NCBI GenBank assembly: GCA_011319805.1
Contig: SJRY01000048.1
Coordinates: 1 to 64,000, forward strand
Direction: 5' to 3'
From: Macrocybe gigantea
Taxonomy: Eukaryota > Basidiomycota > Agaricomycetes > Agaricales > Callistosporiaceae
DNA: 64,000 nucleotides
The notes under the pieces were generated by a model that saw only the letters and a list, made by a program, of their open reading frames with translations, searched no databases and was not told where the DNA came from. Below, one piece after another: positions 12,031 through 23,052 of the stretch (positions are counted from its first letter, which is position 1; the number at the start of each line of letters is the position of its first letter). Made by a program: the position numbers and the translations under genes.

Positions 12031-13308
12031 ATGTCCCGTCCCTTGGGCCCATCTGTAAGTGACCTCGTCTGCAATGTATCAGCCAGACCACTTATCTGTT
12101 TTGCTTATGTTTTGCCACTCGTTCAACTTGCAATCGTGAGTACTCTCAACAGTCTCTCTCACATTACACCATTCCAACAAGATTTTCCTAGACGCACAAA
12201 AAGGGCCACAACTTCACTCGGGGGAATGAAATTATTTGCGCGATTCCCGCCCTGGAACAGCCTTTGCTCCACCAGGACTGCGACACGCAAGTATCTAAGA
12301 TGGATCGCCCTACCGACGCCTCTTCCGACAATGACGATGAAAGATGTGTCTACTACCTTCCGTCGGATCTTTTCCACGACGACGAAGCATTTGATCGCTT
12401 CATCCTGAAGACCCCAATGCCTGGTGAATACCCGACCCCGACGGGGGCCTATGGCCCGTTTACGATGGTTCCCATGTCTTTTGCAGCGAGGAGTGCGTGA
12501 AGCAGCAATTTATTTTTGTCAGGAAGGCCTTCGATCCGAGAGTGAGTGATGCGGTATATTCACAATACACGAACCCGTGACTGACTCTTTTTCACCAGAG
12601 TCACGCGAAGGCTTTTTTCGGTCAACGCAACATCTCACCGGCGGCATCTTCCTATAGCATGTCGTCTTCTAGCGGCTCCGCTTCGGCGGCTGTCCGCTAC
12701 ATAAAGATCAACTTCTTCGCAGCGAACACCAAGGGTGTGCCTTTTATGGGTTTGAAGTACGGCGAGACTTCTGTCGTCCTCAAATCCGAAGATCGGGTAT
12801 TCGATTACGCTGGTTTAGGGATTGAAGGCCAACCTTACGCTATTCAAGTGATCTTTAACGTAAGTGGACCTTTTCCTTGCTGTGAGTCGTAACAGCAATT
12901 GATTAGTGCGCTCGCGTCGTAGGAAAACGGGCTTGCCAAGAGAAACTGCCGCCTTCCGATTCGATGCTACTGCAGCTCGATCACTCGCTCACAACTTGCG
13001 AAAAGTTTGGCTACTGCTATGAATTATTATCTTCGGGTACGCTGCCATTTCAAACCTGCAGGGCTTCGCACGAGACTTATTCCCATCTTCCCCTCCAGAC
13101 TGAAACTTGCCGTCCTGGATTTGAGAGAGTCGCTGTTCGCAGGGGCGTCCAGGACCTGTATTTGTACTCCGTCAGATCAAACGACAAAGGTCACACCTGG
13201 CGTATCAAATTCCGTGAAGGGACCACAATCAAAAGTAAACCCTTTCAACCCGAAGACTTGCAATGTCGCAAAATTTTCTATCGTGATGAACAGATACTGA
13301 TTATCTAA
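12031..13308 (+). CDS. Uncharacterised 309-residue protein
   Basis: I do not recognise this family. Six exons: 12031-12054, 12192-12457, 12487-12541, 12599-12859, 12923-13036 and 13099-13308 (930 nt, frame closes). The first exon is only 24 nt (MSRPLGPS). The second encodes a polar, acidic region with DASSDNDDERCVYYLPSDLF. Exon 4 is Ser-rich and then holds a conserved-looking core with RYIKINFFAANTKGVPFMGL and YAGLGIEGQPYAIQVIFN. Exon 5 is basic and Cys-rich (NCRLPIRCYCSS). The last exon has GVQDLYLYSVRSNDKGHTWR and a basic tail. No signal peptide or membrane segment. The model depends on two very short introns (29 bases at 12458-12486, 57 bases at 12542-12598), so details could change. Confidence 0.7.
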
Positions 13309-13667
13309 TTCGGTCTGTGATTATTTCTGTACTGAGTATTGTTGTTCTGCTATTTCTTGTGTTCTGTGGTCTGCTCTGCGATGCTGGTCTTTGTTTGTTT
13401 AGTTTTCGGCGTTTTGTATATCGTTGTCGTCCGACCAATCATCATATCTATCGAAAATCCACAAAGGGTTGGCTTAAGAGTTCAGAAGTAAGTCTCGACG
13501 TCGCTACAAGAAATATGGGTATTGAATGTCTTAGGATTATGTTTCTCATCACAAAAGCATACATGGTCAGATGCATGCATACATGGTTCCTTCCAACGCA
13601 CGCGAATGTCTGTCTACAGCTTACTGCACAAAGATGAGATGCGGGCACATAGCCATTGAACGCGAAC

Positions 13668-14218
13668 TTACGCAATAGAAATCTTCTTAGGAGCCAATTC
13701 GGGTGTCGACTTTGGGAAAGTAACGGTCAAAACCCCGTCAGCCATCGAGGCCTTTACATCCTTGTCCTATGGAAAGTCGAAGTCAAGTGACGAGGTGGGC
13801 AGGATCACAGCGACTCACCTTTATACCGCGAGGGAGACGCAGGGCCCTTACGAATTTTCCGAATCTTCGTTCTTTAACCGAAAGACTGCCCTCAGCAACG
13901 TCCTTAGAGGCCTTGCTTTCTGCAGAGATCACAAGTCGATCGTCCTGCAGCTCGATGTTGACATCTTCTCTTTTGAGTCCCGGCAACTCAATGGTCGCCG
14001 TTATGGTGTTGGTTCCCTTGTCCTCGTGCAAATCCATTCTGTAGACGCAGAAATGGCACTAGGCTCATACGGCACATAGCAGTCGGGACGGGAACACACC
14101 TTGGCCTGAACGTTCCATTGTTGAGCGACACTTGGCCGGACTTGTGGAAGTCACCAAACACGTCGTCGAAAAGGCGCTGAAGGTCGTAGAAGGGATCGTA
14201 GAAGAAAATTGAAGACAT
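13668..14218 (-). CDS. Small heat shock protein, Hsp20 family (copy 2)
   Basis: Three exons: 14218-14100, 14038-13819 and 13766-13668 (119+220+99 nt, 145 residues, frame closes). Exons 2 and 3 have exactly the lengths seen in the other copies; exon 1 is shorter because the linker before the chaperone domain is shortened. N-terminus MSSIFFYDPFYDLQRLFDD. The alpha-crystallin domain starts MDLHEDKGTNTITATIELPG, and the C-terminus ends KKISIA with an I-x-I assembly motif. The gene is divergent from copy 3, sharing about 610 bases. It is the most diverged copy in the domain (SKASKDVAEGSLSVKERRFG). A holdase role is inferred from family membership. Confidence 0.93.
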
Positions 14219-14298
14219 GACGTTCGTAGTAAGTATGGAGGTGTCTCAGCACGGAAAGTCCGGTTTATGACACAAATCCTAGATCCGAATTGCTGTGA

Positions 14299-14311
14299 GA
14301 AAGTTCTAGAA
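14299..14311 (-). promoter_or_regulatory. Heat-shock element upstream of Hsp20 copy 2
   Basis: The sequence GAAagTTCtaGAA is a perfect three-unit heat-shock element, 81 bases before the start codon of copy 2 on the minus strand. HSF binding is inferred from the consensus. Confidence 0.65.
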
Positions 14312-14714
14312 AGATACCAGTCTTTCGTGCATGAAGCCAGTATAATAACCATTCTAATTCTTGCCACCTCCTCGACCGTCTTCACGTCCCATGTCCATGC
14401 ATGATCCCAGCAGTAAGTGCCCGTCCTTGGAGGTAAGACGCGCTCAGATGGCGATCTCACGTCCTCAATCACGTGCCGATCAATAGGTGGATACAACTAC
14501 GGAGTACTTATAATTAATTTCATGTTCCAGCTTCATGCTTTCAATGATGAAATTGAGAACGTAAGTGGCGGTTGTAATGAAACCGACCGCTGGCATCATC
14601 GCAAGTCCAGACCCTGTGCAAAGGTCCGATGATGCCAACATACATACGCAACAGACATATGAACTCATTGTCTCCAGTCTTCTGTCTTAGATCGTGCGGC
14701 GTGCGAGAGGTCCA

Positions 14715-14750
14715 GAAATTTCTCCGAGGTGGTGCGCGCTGAGGTATATA
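14715..14750 (+). promoter_or_regulatory. Promoter of Hsp20 copy 3: heat-shock element and TATA box
   Basis: GAAatTTC at 14715-14722 is a two-unit heat-shock element. TATATA at 14745-14750 lies 80 bases before the ATG at 14830. The same spacing is seen at copies 1 and 4. Confidence 0.6.
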
Positions 14751-14829
14751 TTAATGAACCTCTCTGTCCGGTCTCGTCACTGCTCAGAGCATATCCATCG
14801 CTAAACTCAAGTGATACTCGACAGCCAAA

Positions 14830-15416
14830 ATGTCTTTGCTATCCTACGAACCTTTCTATGACTGGGACCGTTGGGACCGCTTCTGGGACGATACACTGGG
14901 TTGGCGGGCTCTTTCCTCCCCTGTTACCCAACTCCAACGTCGTGAAGAGGAGGCCGGAGCCCTTCGTTCTTTCAGACCTCGGTATGTTCCATGTTCTTCC
15001 CTTATTGGGCGATGAAATCAACGATGCTTTTGACAGAATGGATTTGCACGAGAACAAGGACACCAATACTGTGACTGCCTCGTTCGAATTGCCTGGTGTA
15101 CAGAAGAAAGACGTCAACATCGACTTCCAGAATGGCCGCCTCCTTGTATCCGCAGAGAGCAAGGCGTCGACCCAATACGATGAACGTGGATACACCGTGA
15201 AGGAGCGCAGGTACGGGAGATACGCCAGGACATTGCAGCTTCCAGAGGGTGTCAAGGTTCGCGTTGCGCGACGCCCGGCGCCTTTTCAGACGGATTTATT
15301 GACAATGTGTATTTTAGGAAAAAGACGTGAAAGCCGCGATGGATAACGGCGTTCTGACCGTTCAGTTCCCCAAAACAACCCCTGAACAAGCTCAGAAGAA
15401 AATCACCATTGCTTGA
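14830..15416 (+). CDS. Small heat shock protein, Hsp20 family (copy 3)
   Basis: Three exons: 14830-14981, 15037-15256 and 15318-15416 (152+220+99 nt, 156 residues, frame closes). N-terminus MSLLSYEPFYDWDRWDRFWD. The alpha-crystallin domain begins MDLHENKDTNTVTASFELPG and includes NGRLLVSAESKAS and VKERRYGRYARTLQLPEGVK. The C-terminus is KKITIA. The start was chosen by alignment with the other copies and its TATA spacing. Plus-strand partner of a head-to-head pair with copy 2; the shared intergenic region carries heat-shock elements for both. Confidence 0.93.
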
Positions 15417-16092
15417 ACGGAGTCGGCGATCCAATTTTCCGAAGTCAAAACTCTTCTCGTTCGTTTGTGTCGTGCCGTAGATAAATTTTGAATGAAATTA
15501 TGAAGACCTCAGAAAATGGGGCATTTGCGATTCGTTCGGTACGCGCTTACTCGGAGTCAATTTGCTCAGTGACGTCTTTTATGACGTGACTGTTTCCAAA
15601 CAACTGCGCATATGTCGTATGTTATGCCTCATCGTTACTGGCGAGCGAATCTGTGGAGGTCTGATGGTGCGGCTGCTGTATGGTCCATGTGAATGAATGG
15701 CTAGTCGGCTGGATTAGCAATATTCAGCCTTAGTTTGAGCAAGCAGGAGTGAATGCTGCCATCCTGGCATTGTCCTATGCATCTCTGGCAAGCAGTCTGG
15801 AATGTGATGTCCTGTTTAGAATTGAGACACACCAGAGCCACTGGGGCTGGGTGCTGGGCTAGGCTATTGTGCCTGGTCTACGAAGCACACGAATCGGGTT
15901 AGCTAGATTCGGGACATTACGTAATGGGTCAATGGATGTGAATCAACTCCGACGCTCTTCTCGAAGGCAGCATTGGATGTTGTGCGATTCGAGACAAAGG
16001 ACTCTCGAACGTTCTCACTGGTTCATCCACAGACCTGGAATAATCGCCTCTTTTCCGGTTCTTTGATAGGGTGACACCTGCCCGCTGGATTG
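15417..16092. other. Intergenic region between Hsp20 copies 3 and 4
   Basis: No gene seen. A GAAcgTTC pair at 16007-16014 is a further likely heat-shock element for copy 4. The short open frame at 15,869-16,066 has no protein character. Confidence 0.4.
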
Positions 16093-16144
16093 TTCCAGAA
16101 CGTTCTCATGTTGTACTAAGGTTCAACGCCTGGCAGGTATAAAG
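16093..16144 (+). promoter_or_regulatory. Promoter of Hsp20 copy 4: perfect heat-shock element and TATA box
   Basis: TTCcaGAAcgTTC at 16093-16105 is a perfect three-unit heat-shock element. TATAAAG follows at 16138-16144, 80 bases before the ATG at 16224. Confidence 0.7.
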
Positions 16145-16223
16145 GGCTGTCGAATTCGCATCCCAGAGTTAGCAAGAACAACATCTAAAGAACCGTCTCT
16201 AAACTTACATCACATCTTTCACA

Positions 16224-16821
16224 ATGTCTTCTGTTTTCTTCTACGAGCCTTTCTACGACATTGACCGTCTCCTCGACGATGCGTATTTCCGCTGGAATGG
16301 CAACACTCCTGGTGCCGTCCAACCTCGTCGAGCCGGCGAACAACCTGCCAATGCCGTGCAAACATTCAAACCAAGGTAAGCAAACTTCTCATGCGTCCGT
16401 AGCCCGGACGCACTGATCACTGAGTGTTGTCTATTAGAATGGACTTGCACGAGGACAAGAAGAACAACACTGTGACCGCGACCTTCGAGCTCCCTGGTCT
16501 CAAGAAGGAGGACGTCCACATCGACCTCCACAATGGACGCCTCTCTATTTCTGCAGAGAGTAAAATCTCTTCGGAACACGAAGAGAGCGGTTACGCAGTC
16601 AGGGAAAGGAAGTACGGCAAGTTGTCCAGGACTCTCCAGCTTCCTGCGGGCATCAAGGTCTGTTATTGCAGATAGTTTCTACTTCAGTTTCTTGATTGTG
16701 GCTGACGCCGATCTTATTTCAGGAGGCCGAGATCAAAGCATCGATGGAGAACGGCGTTTTGACTGTGACTTTCCCGAAGTCTACCCCTGAACAAGCTCCC
16801 AAGAAGATCGCCGTTGCTTAA
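16224..16821 (+). CDS. Small heat shock protein, Hsp20 family (copy 4)
   Basis: Three exons: 16224-16375, 16438-16657 and 16723-16821 (152+220+99 nt, 156 residues, frame closes). N-terminus MSSVFFYEPFYDIDRLLDDA. The alpha-crystallin domain begins MDLHEDKKNNTVTATFELPG and includes NGRLSISAESKIS and VRERKYGKLSRTLQLPAGIK. The tail is KKIAVA, an I-x-V form of the oligomerisation motif. It has the strongest heat-shock promoter of the four, so it is probably the most heat-inducible copy (inference). Confidence 0.94.
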
Positions 16822-17142
16822 ACCACCTCTTGCGGTACTCGTATGAGCACCACGGCTTTACGCATGACATTGCATAGGGAGTGACTCTCGTACACGAGAG
16901 AGCCGCTCCATTCGCTTGCCTTGCGGTTGTAGTTGTAATTTTACTGTATATTAAATCTGGGAGAGGCAATCGATGTTAAATACTCCTAGCAATGTTTCAC
17001 TGTCTGGTACGAAAGCGTTATCTGTCAGGATCTATTCGTCTAAACGATCGGTATCCACGAGTCCGAGGAGCGATCGAGCTTGCCACAATGTCTGTAGCCG
17101 TCAACAGTATGTGAAAAATATGTTCCGGGCGACTTGACGAGT

Positions 17143-18418
17143 TCACGAGATTTCGATGTGCACATTTTCTCTAGGCAGCGATATAGACTTGTCGAGGATG
17201 TGACGAAAGGCGGGTGTGAAGGCGTGTCGGTCCCCTAGAAAGGTAGTGACAACCTCGAAGCAGACGCCTTGCAAGCTAGGAATCCTTGAGATGAATGACC
17301 CGATTTGTCTGAACAGAGGTAAATCCTTCGCATCGCACAAGAGTCTGTCCGGCCGAAAGCGAATTCTGACATCCACTAGGCCATCAACTCTACCCAAGTG
17401 TCCCAGCCGCTGAAATATCCAGATCGTACTTGACCAACCGACGTGAATGTGAACCACGAGATGCGTGAGCGAGACGAAGGGACCGAAATTGTATCCCAGG
17501 ATGGCTAAGACCTCAGGGTATTAAGTGCCTGTACGAAGAAACCATTCTCGGAGACACACCTCGACTGTCTGCCACGTAATCGGTGACATTTTTATGCATC
17601 TCAAGCCGTTTGACGGACCGTCCGCAGAAAATCGCGATCGAGTTGAAGGAGCTCGGCATCATGCGATCATCTATGATCAGAGTATGAAGTTGGTTCGAAT
17701 CAAATATTGGTCTGTCCGTAGCGAATAGCTCGCAGACGTCCGTGCCCATACTATGCAGTGCGAGGAATTCTAAAGATGGCCGATGCGGAGATTTATTGGC
17801 GTCTGGCAGCGAATCGCCTGTCGGACGGTCATCGCTGATCTCCACAGAGGTAAGGGAGAGATGTGTCAAGTTGGGAAACGCGCAGAAAAAAGACACCGGA
17901 AGGGTTTCTACGTCCCACAGCGTCAGTTTTTGCATGCTCGATAGCTGACCGAGGAAATAGAATGAAGCTCGCACTCGGTCAGGTAAATCAGGCCAGTGCG
18001 ACGAAGGTGAGAAACGACCATAGATTTCCAACGCTTCGAGATTTGAAAGCCTTTGGAAAATGGGATATGTGATCTCCAAGGGGGTTGCATCTCCACCGTC
18101 ATCGTTTGGGGTCCAAAGTCTGATCCTAAGAGTCCGAACGTAGGACGCAATATCTGGGTTCCGCATGATCATGGACAAAAACTTGATTGGGGAGTGACCA
18201 TTCATGGTTGTGTCAATAAACGGCCCCAAAGTTATGGTGTGGAAAAGATGCTTTTGGCAGAAAGGAACTAAAGCCCGGCATACGAGGGAATACGTGGTAA
18301 GAGTCGGACGATCGGACAGAAGATATTCGGCGACTGTTAGAAGAAGATCCAAGGGGAGCACTGGTTCTACGAGACGAGCGGAGGCTTGAGCCTCTGGCTC
18401 GAGCGAAAGATCAGTCAT
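17143..18418 (-). CDS. F-box-like protein, agaricomycete LRR-type
   Basis: Probable substrate receptor of an SCF ubiquitin ligase, as inferred for this family. Two exons: 18418-17558 and 17511-17143 (861+369 nt, 409 residues, frame closes). The F-box-like segment near residues 18-60 reads LPLDLLLTVAEYLLSD and SLVCRALVPFCQKHLFHTIT. The rest is a degenerate leucine-rich repeat-like region with repeats such as LSSMQKLTLWDVETLPVSFF and FPNLTHLSLTSVEI. The same architecture occurs in the genes at 20.5 and 23.1 kb, so they are likely related duplicates. The acceptor CTGAG before exon 2 is weak. Substrate unknown. Confidence 0.75.
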
Positions 18419-19177
18419 GACTCGTGTTTCATCTGCATTGCAAAGACATCTGCGGCGGCAAATGCGTTGCTAACAATCAGTTGTGTCGTGAGAAAGCGAT
18501 CCAACGTGCCAATCGCGGGTCTGTCGGGAATATAAAATCGCGTCGGCACCAATCATATGATCAACTGCCCAAGCTACCATTGATATAGAGAACGTGCCCG
18601 AAGGTCCCAGCAGAACAGCTATGAAATATTGCCTTATATTGTGTTCGGAAAAGTCGGGCAGTCTGTCGTGAACAAGAGCTGGATTTCTGGTTCGTTTTTT
18701 CCGAGATCTTCACAACGGGCCTTACTCCACGAGGTCCTTTCCTTTCCCATTTTCCGGCGACTGAACAGAGAAGTCCGATACTGCGCAGAACCTCCTGCCC
18801 GATCCTGTGACCGTCTTGACCCCGCGTTCCCTCGCTATCAGCGTAAAGGGGCGGACCGCAGTTTCCGAGCCATGCAGCTTAGTTGACGATCCATTTCCTT
18901 AGGTATATCACCCGCTGTGGACTAACTCCACTCGGATATATACATGTATCATAGAACGGTCGGGCATCAGGCTTCGCCTTCTGGACTTAAATGGACAAAA
19001 ACAGGGGCCGGACCTCCTGTCATCTTCCATCCACAGTCCGAATCGAGCGCAAGGAGTTACTCCATTCCTTAAGGAGGAAAACTATAAATTCTCGATGGAC
19101 AAGATCAGCATGATGAGCATCAATCTGCACGCCTCTTCTGCCTAGAAACTGAGGTAGAGACTGGCTTCTTATCCACG
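18419..19177. other. Intergenic, no gene seen
   Basis: Space between a minus-strand and a plus-strand F-box gene, probably holding both promoters. Only a weak open frame at 18,629-18,886 without protein character. Confidence 0.4.
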
Positions 19178-19681
19178 ATGTCCACAGATGCCCGTCGCTT
19201 TCCACCAGAGCTGCTAGCAAGGGTCATATCATGCATCTGGTCACTTACTCTCACCAACGCCGAGAGGATCCGATTCATGAAAACTTCCGTCCTTGTCAGC
19301 AAGACCTGGAGGGCTCTCTATCTCCACGTATCCCTGACCGACGTTCATTTCCCGAGTTCGTCTTACATCACTCATTACTCTCTCATGCTTGCGGGAAAGT
19401 CTTGCCTTTTCGACCAAGATGGCGGGACAATTCCTCTTTGTCGGTCCTTCAATCTAATTGTGCACGACGCTCCAACCATCGTGCGCGGCATGCTCTGTTG
19501 GGATAGAGAACCGGCTCTCTTGATCATGTTCCGCCGCTTTCTCTATGAACTGGATTCGCGACCGGAGCGTTTGCCGAACCTTCGATGTTTATCGGTGAAA
19601 TACGTTGATACTCGCCTACAGGAAATATTTGAAAGGAGATATTTGAGCTCCACACCGCTCAAGTTGCGCATCCTGATCTGA
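19178..19681 (+). CDS. Short F-box-domain protein, possibly truncated
   Basis: A single uninterrupted frame of 167 residues. The N-terminus RFPPELLARVISCIWSLTLT, followed by RIRFMKTSVLVSKTWRALYL, matches the F-box of a very large agaricomycete family. The next part (SLMLAGKSCLFDQDGGTIPL, LPNLRCLSVKYVDTRLQEIF) fits the start of the C-terminal region, but full family members are about twice as long. It ends at LKLRILI with no further coding sequence seen downstream. It is either a genuinely short member or a truncated copy. Confidence 0.6.
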   Translation: MSTDARRFPPELLARVISCIWSLTLTNAERIRFMKTSVLVSKTWRALYLHVSLTDVHFPSSSYITHYSLMLAGKSCLFDQDGGTIPLCRSFNLIVHDAPTIVRGMLCWDREPALLIMFRRFLYELDSRPERLPNLRCLSVKYVDTRLQEIFERRYLSSTPLKLRILI

Positions 19682-20500
19682 ATTACTATAGGGAACGGTC
19701 CTCCGTCTCAGATTTCGCGTATACACAGTTTGCGAACAGAGGTCAGCCTTCACTTCTTTCCTTCTCTGCCTAGCCTTATAAGCTTATCTAGATGACAAAG
19801 GAAGCTTTCATAGACAGCAAATGTACATTTCACGTTTAGGGACAACAAGGGTTCATTGGATGCTTTTGGGTTTTCTTCTACGTATCTTTTTTGTTTCTTT
19901 GGGCATAGGCAAATTAAAATTCATTCTCGCTAGGGCGGCAACGACTTGTGTAGCGTATGGTTAGTACACCCAATGACACTGTCATCGGCTATATCCATAT
20001 CGACCAGTATGATAGTTTTCAGAGATGACTATTCAACGCTGAGAGCGTTATGTAACCGGCGCTCACGGCGAAGGATATTCCTGTCGCAGCGTGTTGGATT
20101 GTGTTGAGCTAGTAAATGATGGCATGGCGGCAATCTGTCTCTTAGTTCTTAGCGCCCATCCAAAACGATCAGACCGGAATGCCCTAGTTACTTGCTTGTA
20201 TAGTAGAGGCAAGTTCATTTAAGCTCTATGTTGTTCTCTACGCCCGTTTTGCGTCGGTACTCACGCCGATCCTAAGATCGATAGGCCCTATGTACATCCA
20301 AATGAGTGGCAAAGCCTCAAGGCGTTAAGGTTGTTCGGCTCTAATTCACGTCATCATAAGCTCCAGATGAATTACATAAGGGTTTGGGCCCTACGAATCC
20401 TTGAAAGAAGTTTTAATAGGAATCCATGTTAGCACGAACGCGGCACGCCCGCCACAAACCTGTAGCTCGACAACGGCCACGTCAATACCCACCTACCGCG
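19682..20500. other. Intergenic, no gene seen
   Basis: AT-rich spacer with no convincing coding stretch. The frame of the next gene is open up to an upstream ATG at 20426. Confidence 0.4.
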
Positions 20501-21830
20501 ATGAGCAGCCTAACCGCTCCAGATATGTCGCCACCAAGACCATTTCCTCGACTTCCTCCGGATTTATACTCCCTTATTATCAATGAGCTAGCTGATCTCG
20601 ATAGGCTTTCATACTCCACCTTAAAATCATGCTCACTCGTCTGCCGTGCGTTTGTGCCTCTCTGCCAGAAGTACATCTTCTCCAAAATCACGTTGGTCTT
20701 CATGTACTTCCAAGGGGACAAGTCGCTGACTTCCCATATCCGGCTTCTTGAAATCATCTCCGCGAGACCGACGATCGTCGATTATGTTCGAGAGGTCGAC
20801 GTCACCTACCGAGCCCCTCCCGGATTTTCGCAGGTCTTCATGCAGACTATGGCAGGAATCAATCCAGAAGCTATCATTCTGAAACGGCTCACCTCTGTCC
20901 GGTCGTTCAACTTGAAGTACAGCCTTAACATACCGCTCCATTGGCCGGACGTCATTGAGGAATTGAAGAACGCCTTTTTTGCCGTCGCCAGATTACCTAG
21001 CATTCGCTCCATCACATTGTCCCACGTCTACTGGATCCCAACGTCATTCTTTCAATCACTGAAGAACGTGAAGACTCTGTCCATCTCTGATGCCTCGTTT
21101 GATCTGACACATGGCATTAATCCTCTACGTCCCGGAATGGATGCTCCTCCCACTGCCGACAGGAAAAAGATTAAATTGTCGGCATTGTCGATACAGATGT
21201 CGTGGGCACCGATTCCAATAGAGTTGTTTGACGGCCCGCCCTCCGTTTTCGATGTCAGAAACCTCCGAGAATTGACCTGTGTGGGCACATGTGAAGATTT
21301 CTTCAAGGTATCTAAACTATGCGGGGCATACCTGAGGACCTTGGAACTCGTTCCGAGTAAGGCATCTCTGCCGTCTCCTCCGTTGGACATAGCTAAATGT
21401 CACTTCGTCGTCTCAAGACTCTTCCATAGTCAATGACTACAATCTAGATCAAATGAATGCACTCACGACACTTGTGCTTCGCATAGGGATCCAGTCAGTG
21501 ACTGAGATGCGACCTATTATTGCTGGAGCAGCTCATATCATAAAATCACTCCCAAACTGGGACGTTCTGGAAACGTTTGAGATCAAGTTCATTCACAACC
21601 CAAAGTTTGTCGACTTCTTACCACTCAATGAGGGGGTTGGTTCGGATCTCGAGCTGGTGATTTTCGGGTTGCGGAGCCTTCGCAGGTTTTCTGTGCGATG
21701 TATTTCAACGGAACCAATGCTGCTCTCTCGCGTGTTGAAGCTGATCCGGTCAGTCAAGGCTTGCTTTCCTCACTCATTGCGTAAGGGCATTCTTTCTGTG
21801 ACCGTAGAGAATGCAGCAGACTATCCTTAG
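20501..21830 (+). CDS. F-box-like protein, agaricomycete LRR-type
   Basis: Two exons: 20501-21356 and 21430-21830 (856+401 nt, 418 residues, frame closes). F-box-like segment: FPRLPPDLYSLIINELADLD, then CSLVCRAFVPLCQKYIFSKI. LRR-like repeats follow: LPSIRSITLSHVYWIPTSFF, LKNVKTLSISDASFDL, FDVRNLRELTCVGTCEDFFK. The second exon holds LTTLVLRIGIQSVTEM and LRSLRRFSVRC. An in-frame ATG at 20426 could add 25 basic residues; I prefer 20501 because the extension looks unlike protein. Likely an SCF adaptor with unknown target. Confidence 0.78.
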
Positions 21831-21983
21831 CAGATCGCCTTTATGAAGAATTGTACTATATACATTATCAGTTTACCTCGTCGTTGGCATATGAATACAG
21901 TCCCAGTCGTCGCATGATAGTTTCTGTCTGAATGATAGAGTGCGGATAAAATGGCTTTCAGAAGGTAACATTGCTAGAGTTTG

Positions 21984-22548
21984 TTAGGGTATGTTCGTGA
22001 ACGGTGCGAACGGAAGAATGATCAGCTTTTCGGGATCCCACTTCGTAGACAGAATGAGAATACTGGACCAAAACAGTTCAGAAGGGACATACCACGCCTT
22101 CCGTATAATAAAGATCCTCCTTTACTAACTTTTCAACTCTTCTCAAACGTTAACATTTGCATAAAAGTCGTGCAGGAAACGGATAACTGACTCTTCCATA
22201 GACTTTGCTTCGTATATAAGGACTGATCCGATCATTTTCTTTTCGGCTGAATTGACTGACTCTGGCGTCAGCAACGCCCCAGCGATGCCTAGGAGAAAAG
22301 TGAGCTATGCGCAAAGCAGCAAGCACAAACGACAGCGTCCTACGAATTTTTCCGTCGGCGATGAGCCGCTCTGCGACTTTCAGATGCGCAGGGCGTACCG
22401 CAAGGCGCCTTTGAAAAGCATCTTCGTCGGTCTTATCTGGAACGAACACAACGAATTTGTGAGTAGCCGACGAGGTCGATTTGAAACGCGTCAATATGTG
22501 GGACGACCCCAGAACGCGGGGTGGCAAAAGGCGACGCAAGTAATTCAT
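21984..22548 (-). CDS. YCII-related domain protein, predicted mitochondrial
   Basis: Small ferredoxin-like-fold protein of the YCII family; biochemical role not established. The N-terminus MNYLRRLLPPRVLGSSHILT is Arg-rich and lacks acids, so a mitochondrial presequence is likely. Core: KFVVFVPDKTDEDAFQRRLA, RPAHLKVAERLIADGKI, AGALLTPESVNSAEKKMIGS, VLIYEAKSMEE, VKEDLYYTEGV and WDPEKLIILPFAPFTNIP before the stop. Exon 1 is 22548-22344 and exon 2 starts at 22288. An intron splits the region after KSMEES, and another splits YYTEGV from WDPEK. The exact join after KSMEES is uncertain: the best splice signals leave one or two unexpected residues, or a base is missing. Confidence 0.72.
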
Positions 22549-23052
22549 CTTTCCTGGTGGTCGTAGTCGCCTTCGTGGTCAATGAAGACACATGAGTTCC
22601 ATCATATTGATTTCCAGCTCCGCTCTTGTTTGGCCTTTCCAGAGGATTCGAAGTTCCTGTGCTGTCGGTCACAAGGTGTCGTTCAGGGTTCCGTCGTCAT
22701 CTCAACCTAAGAGGCTAAATGTAGTTGCCCTTTTTCACGGAGTATATGGCGCAACAACTGACTATACCCTTTCGATGATCACGAGAAACCTTTAAGTTAC
22801 ATAGCTGACAAGGACTCCTTGATCGCATCTCTCTTCCTCGAGTTGACTGTTCTTCCCGACCGATGCTAATATCAATTGCAGGATTGGGTGCTTTGCATCA
22901 GCTATTATAGCGCCAATAGCTCAGATAGTAAGTTCATTAACAAACCTGTGGATTTGCAGTCAACATATGCTTATGTAACAGCGACCTTCTTGGTTGATAA
23001 GAACTCTCATACGATGCGTCGAAATGAACCGATTTTCTTCTCCCGACTTTAA

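Noticed and set aside
14839..15255. 138-residue minus-strand ORF
   Set aside because: Lies exactly antisense to Hsp20 copy 3 and has no protein character of its own.
22252..22566. 104-residue plus-strand ORF
   Set aside because: Overlaps the YCII gene on the other strand, which has clear family motifs; this ORF has none.
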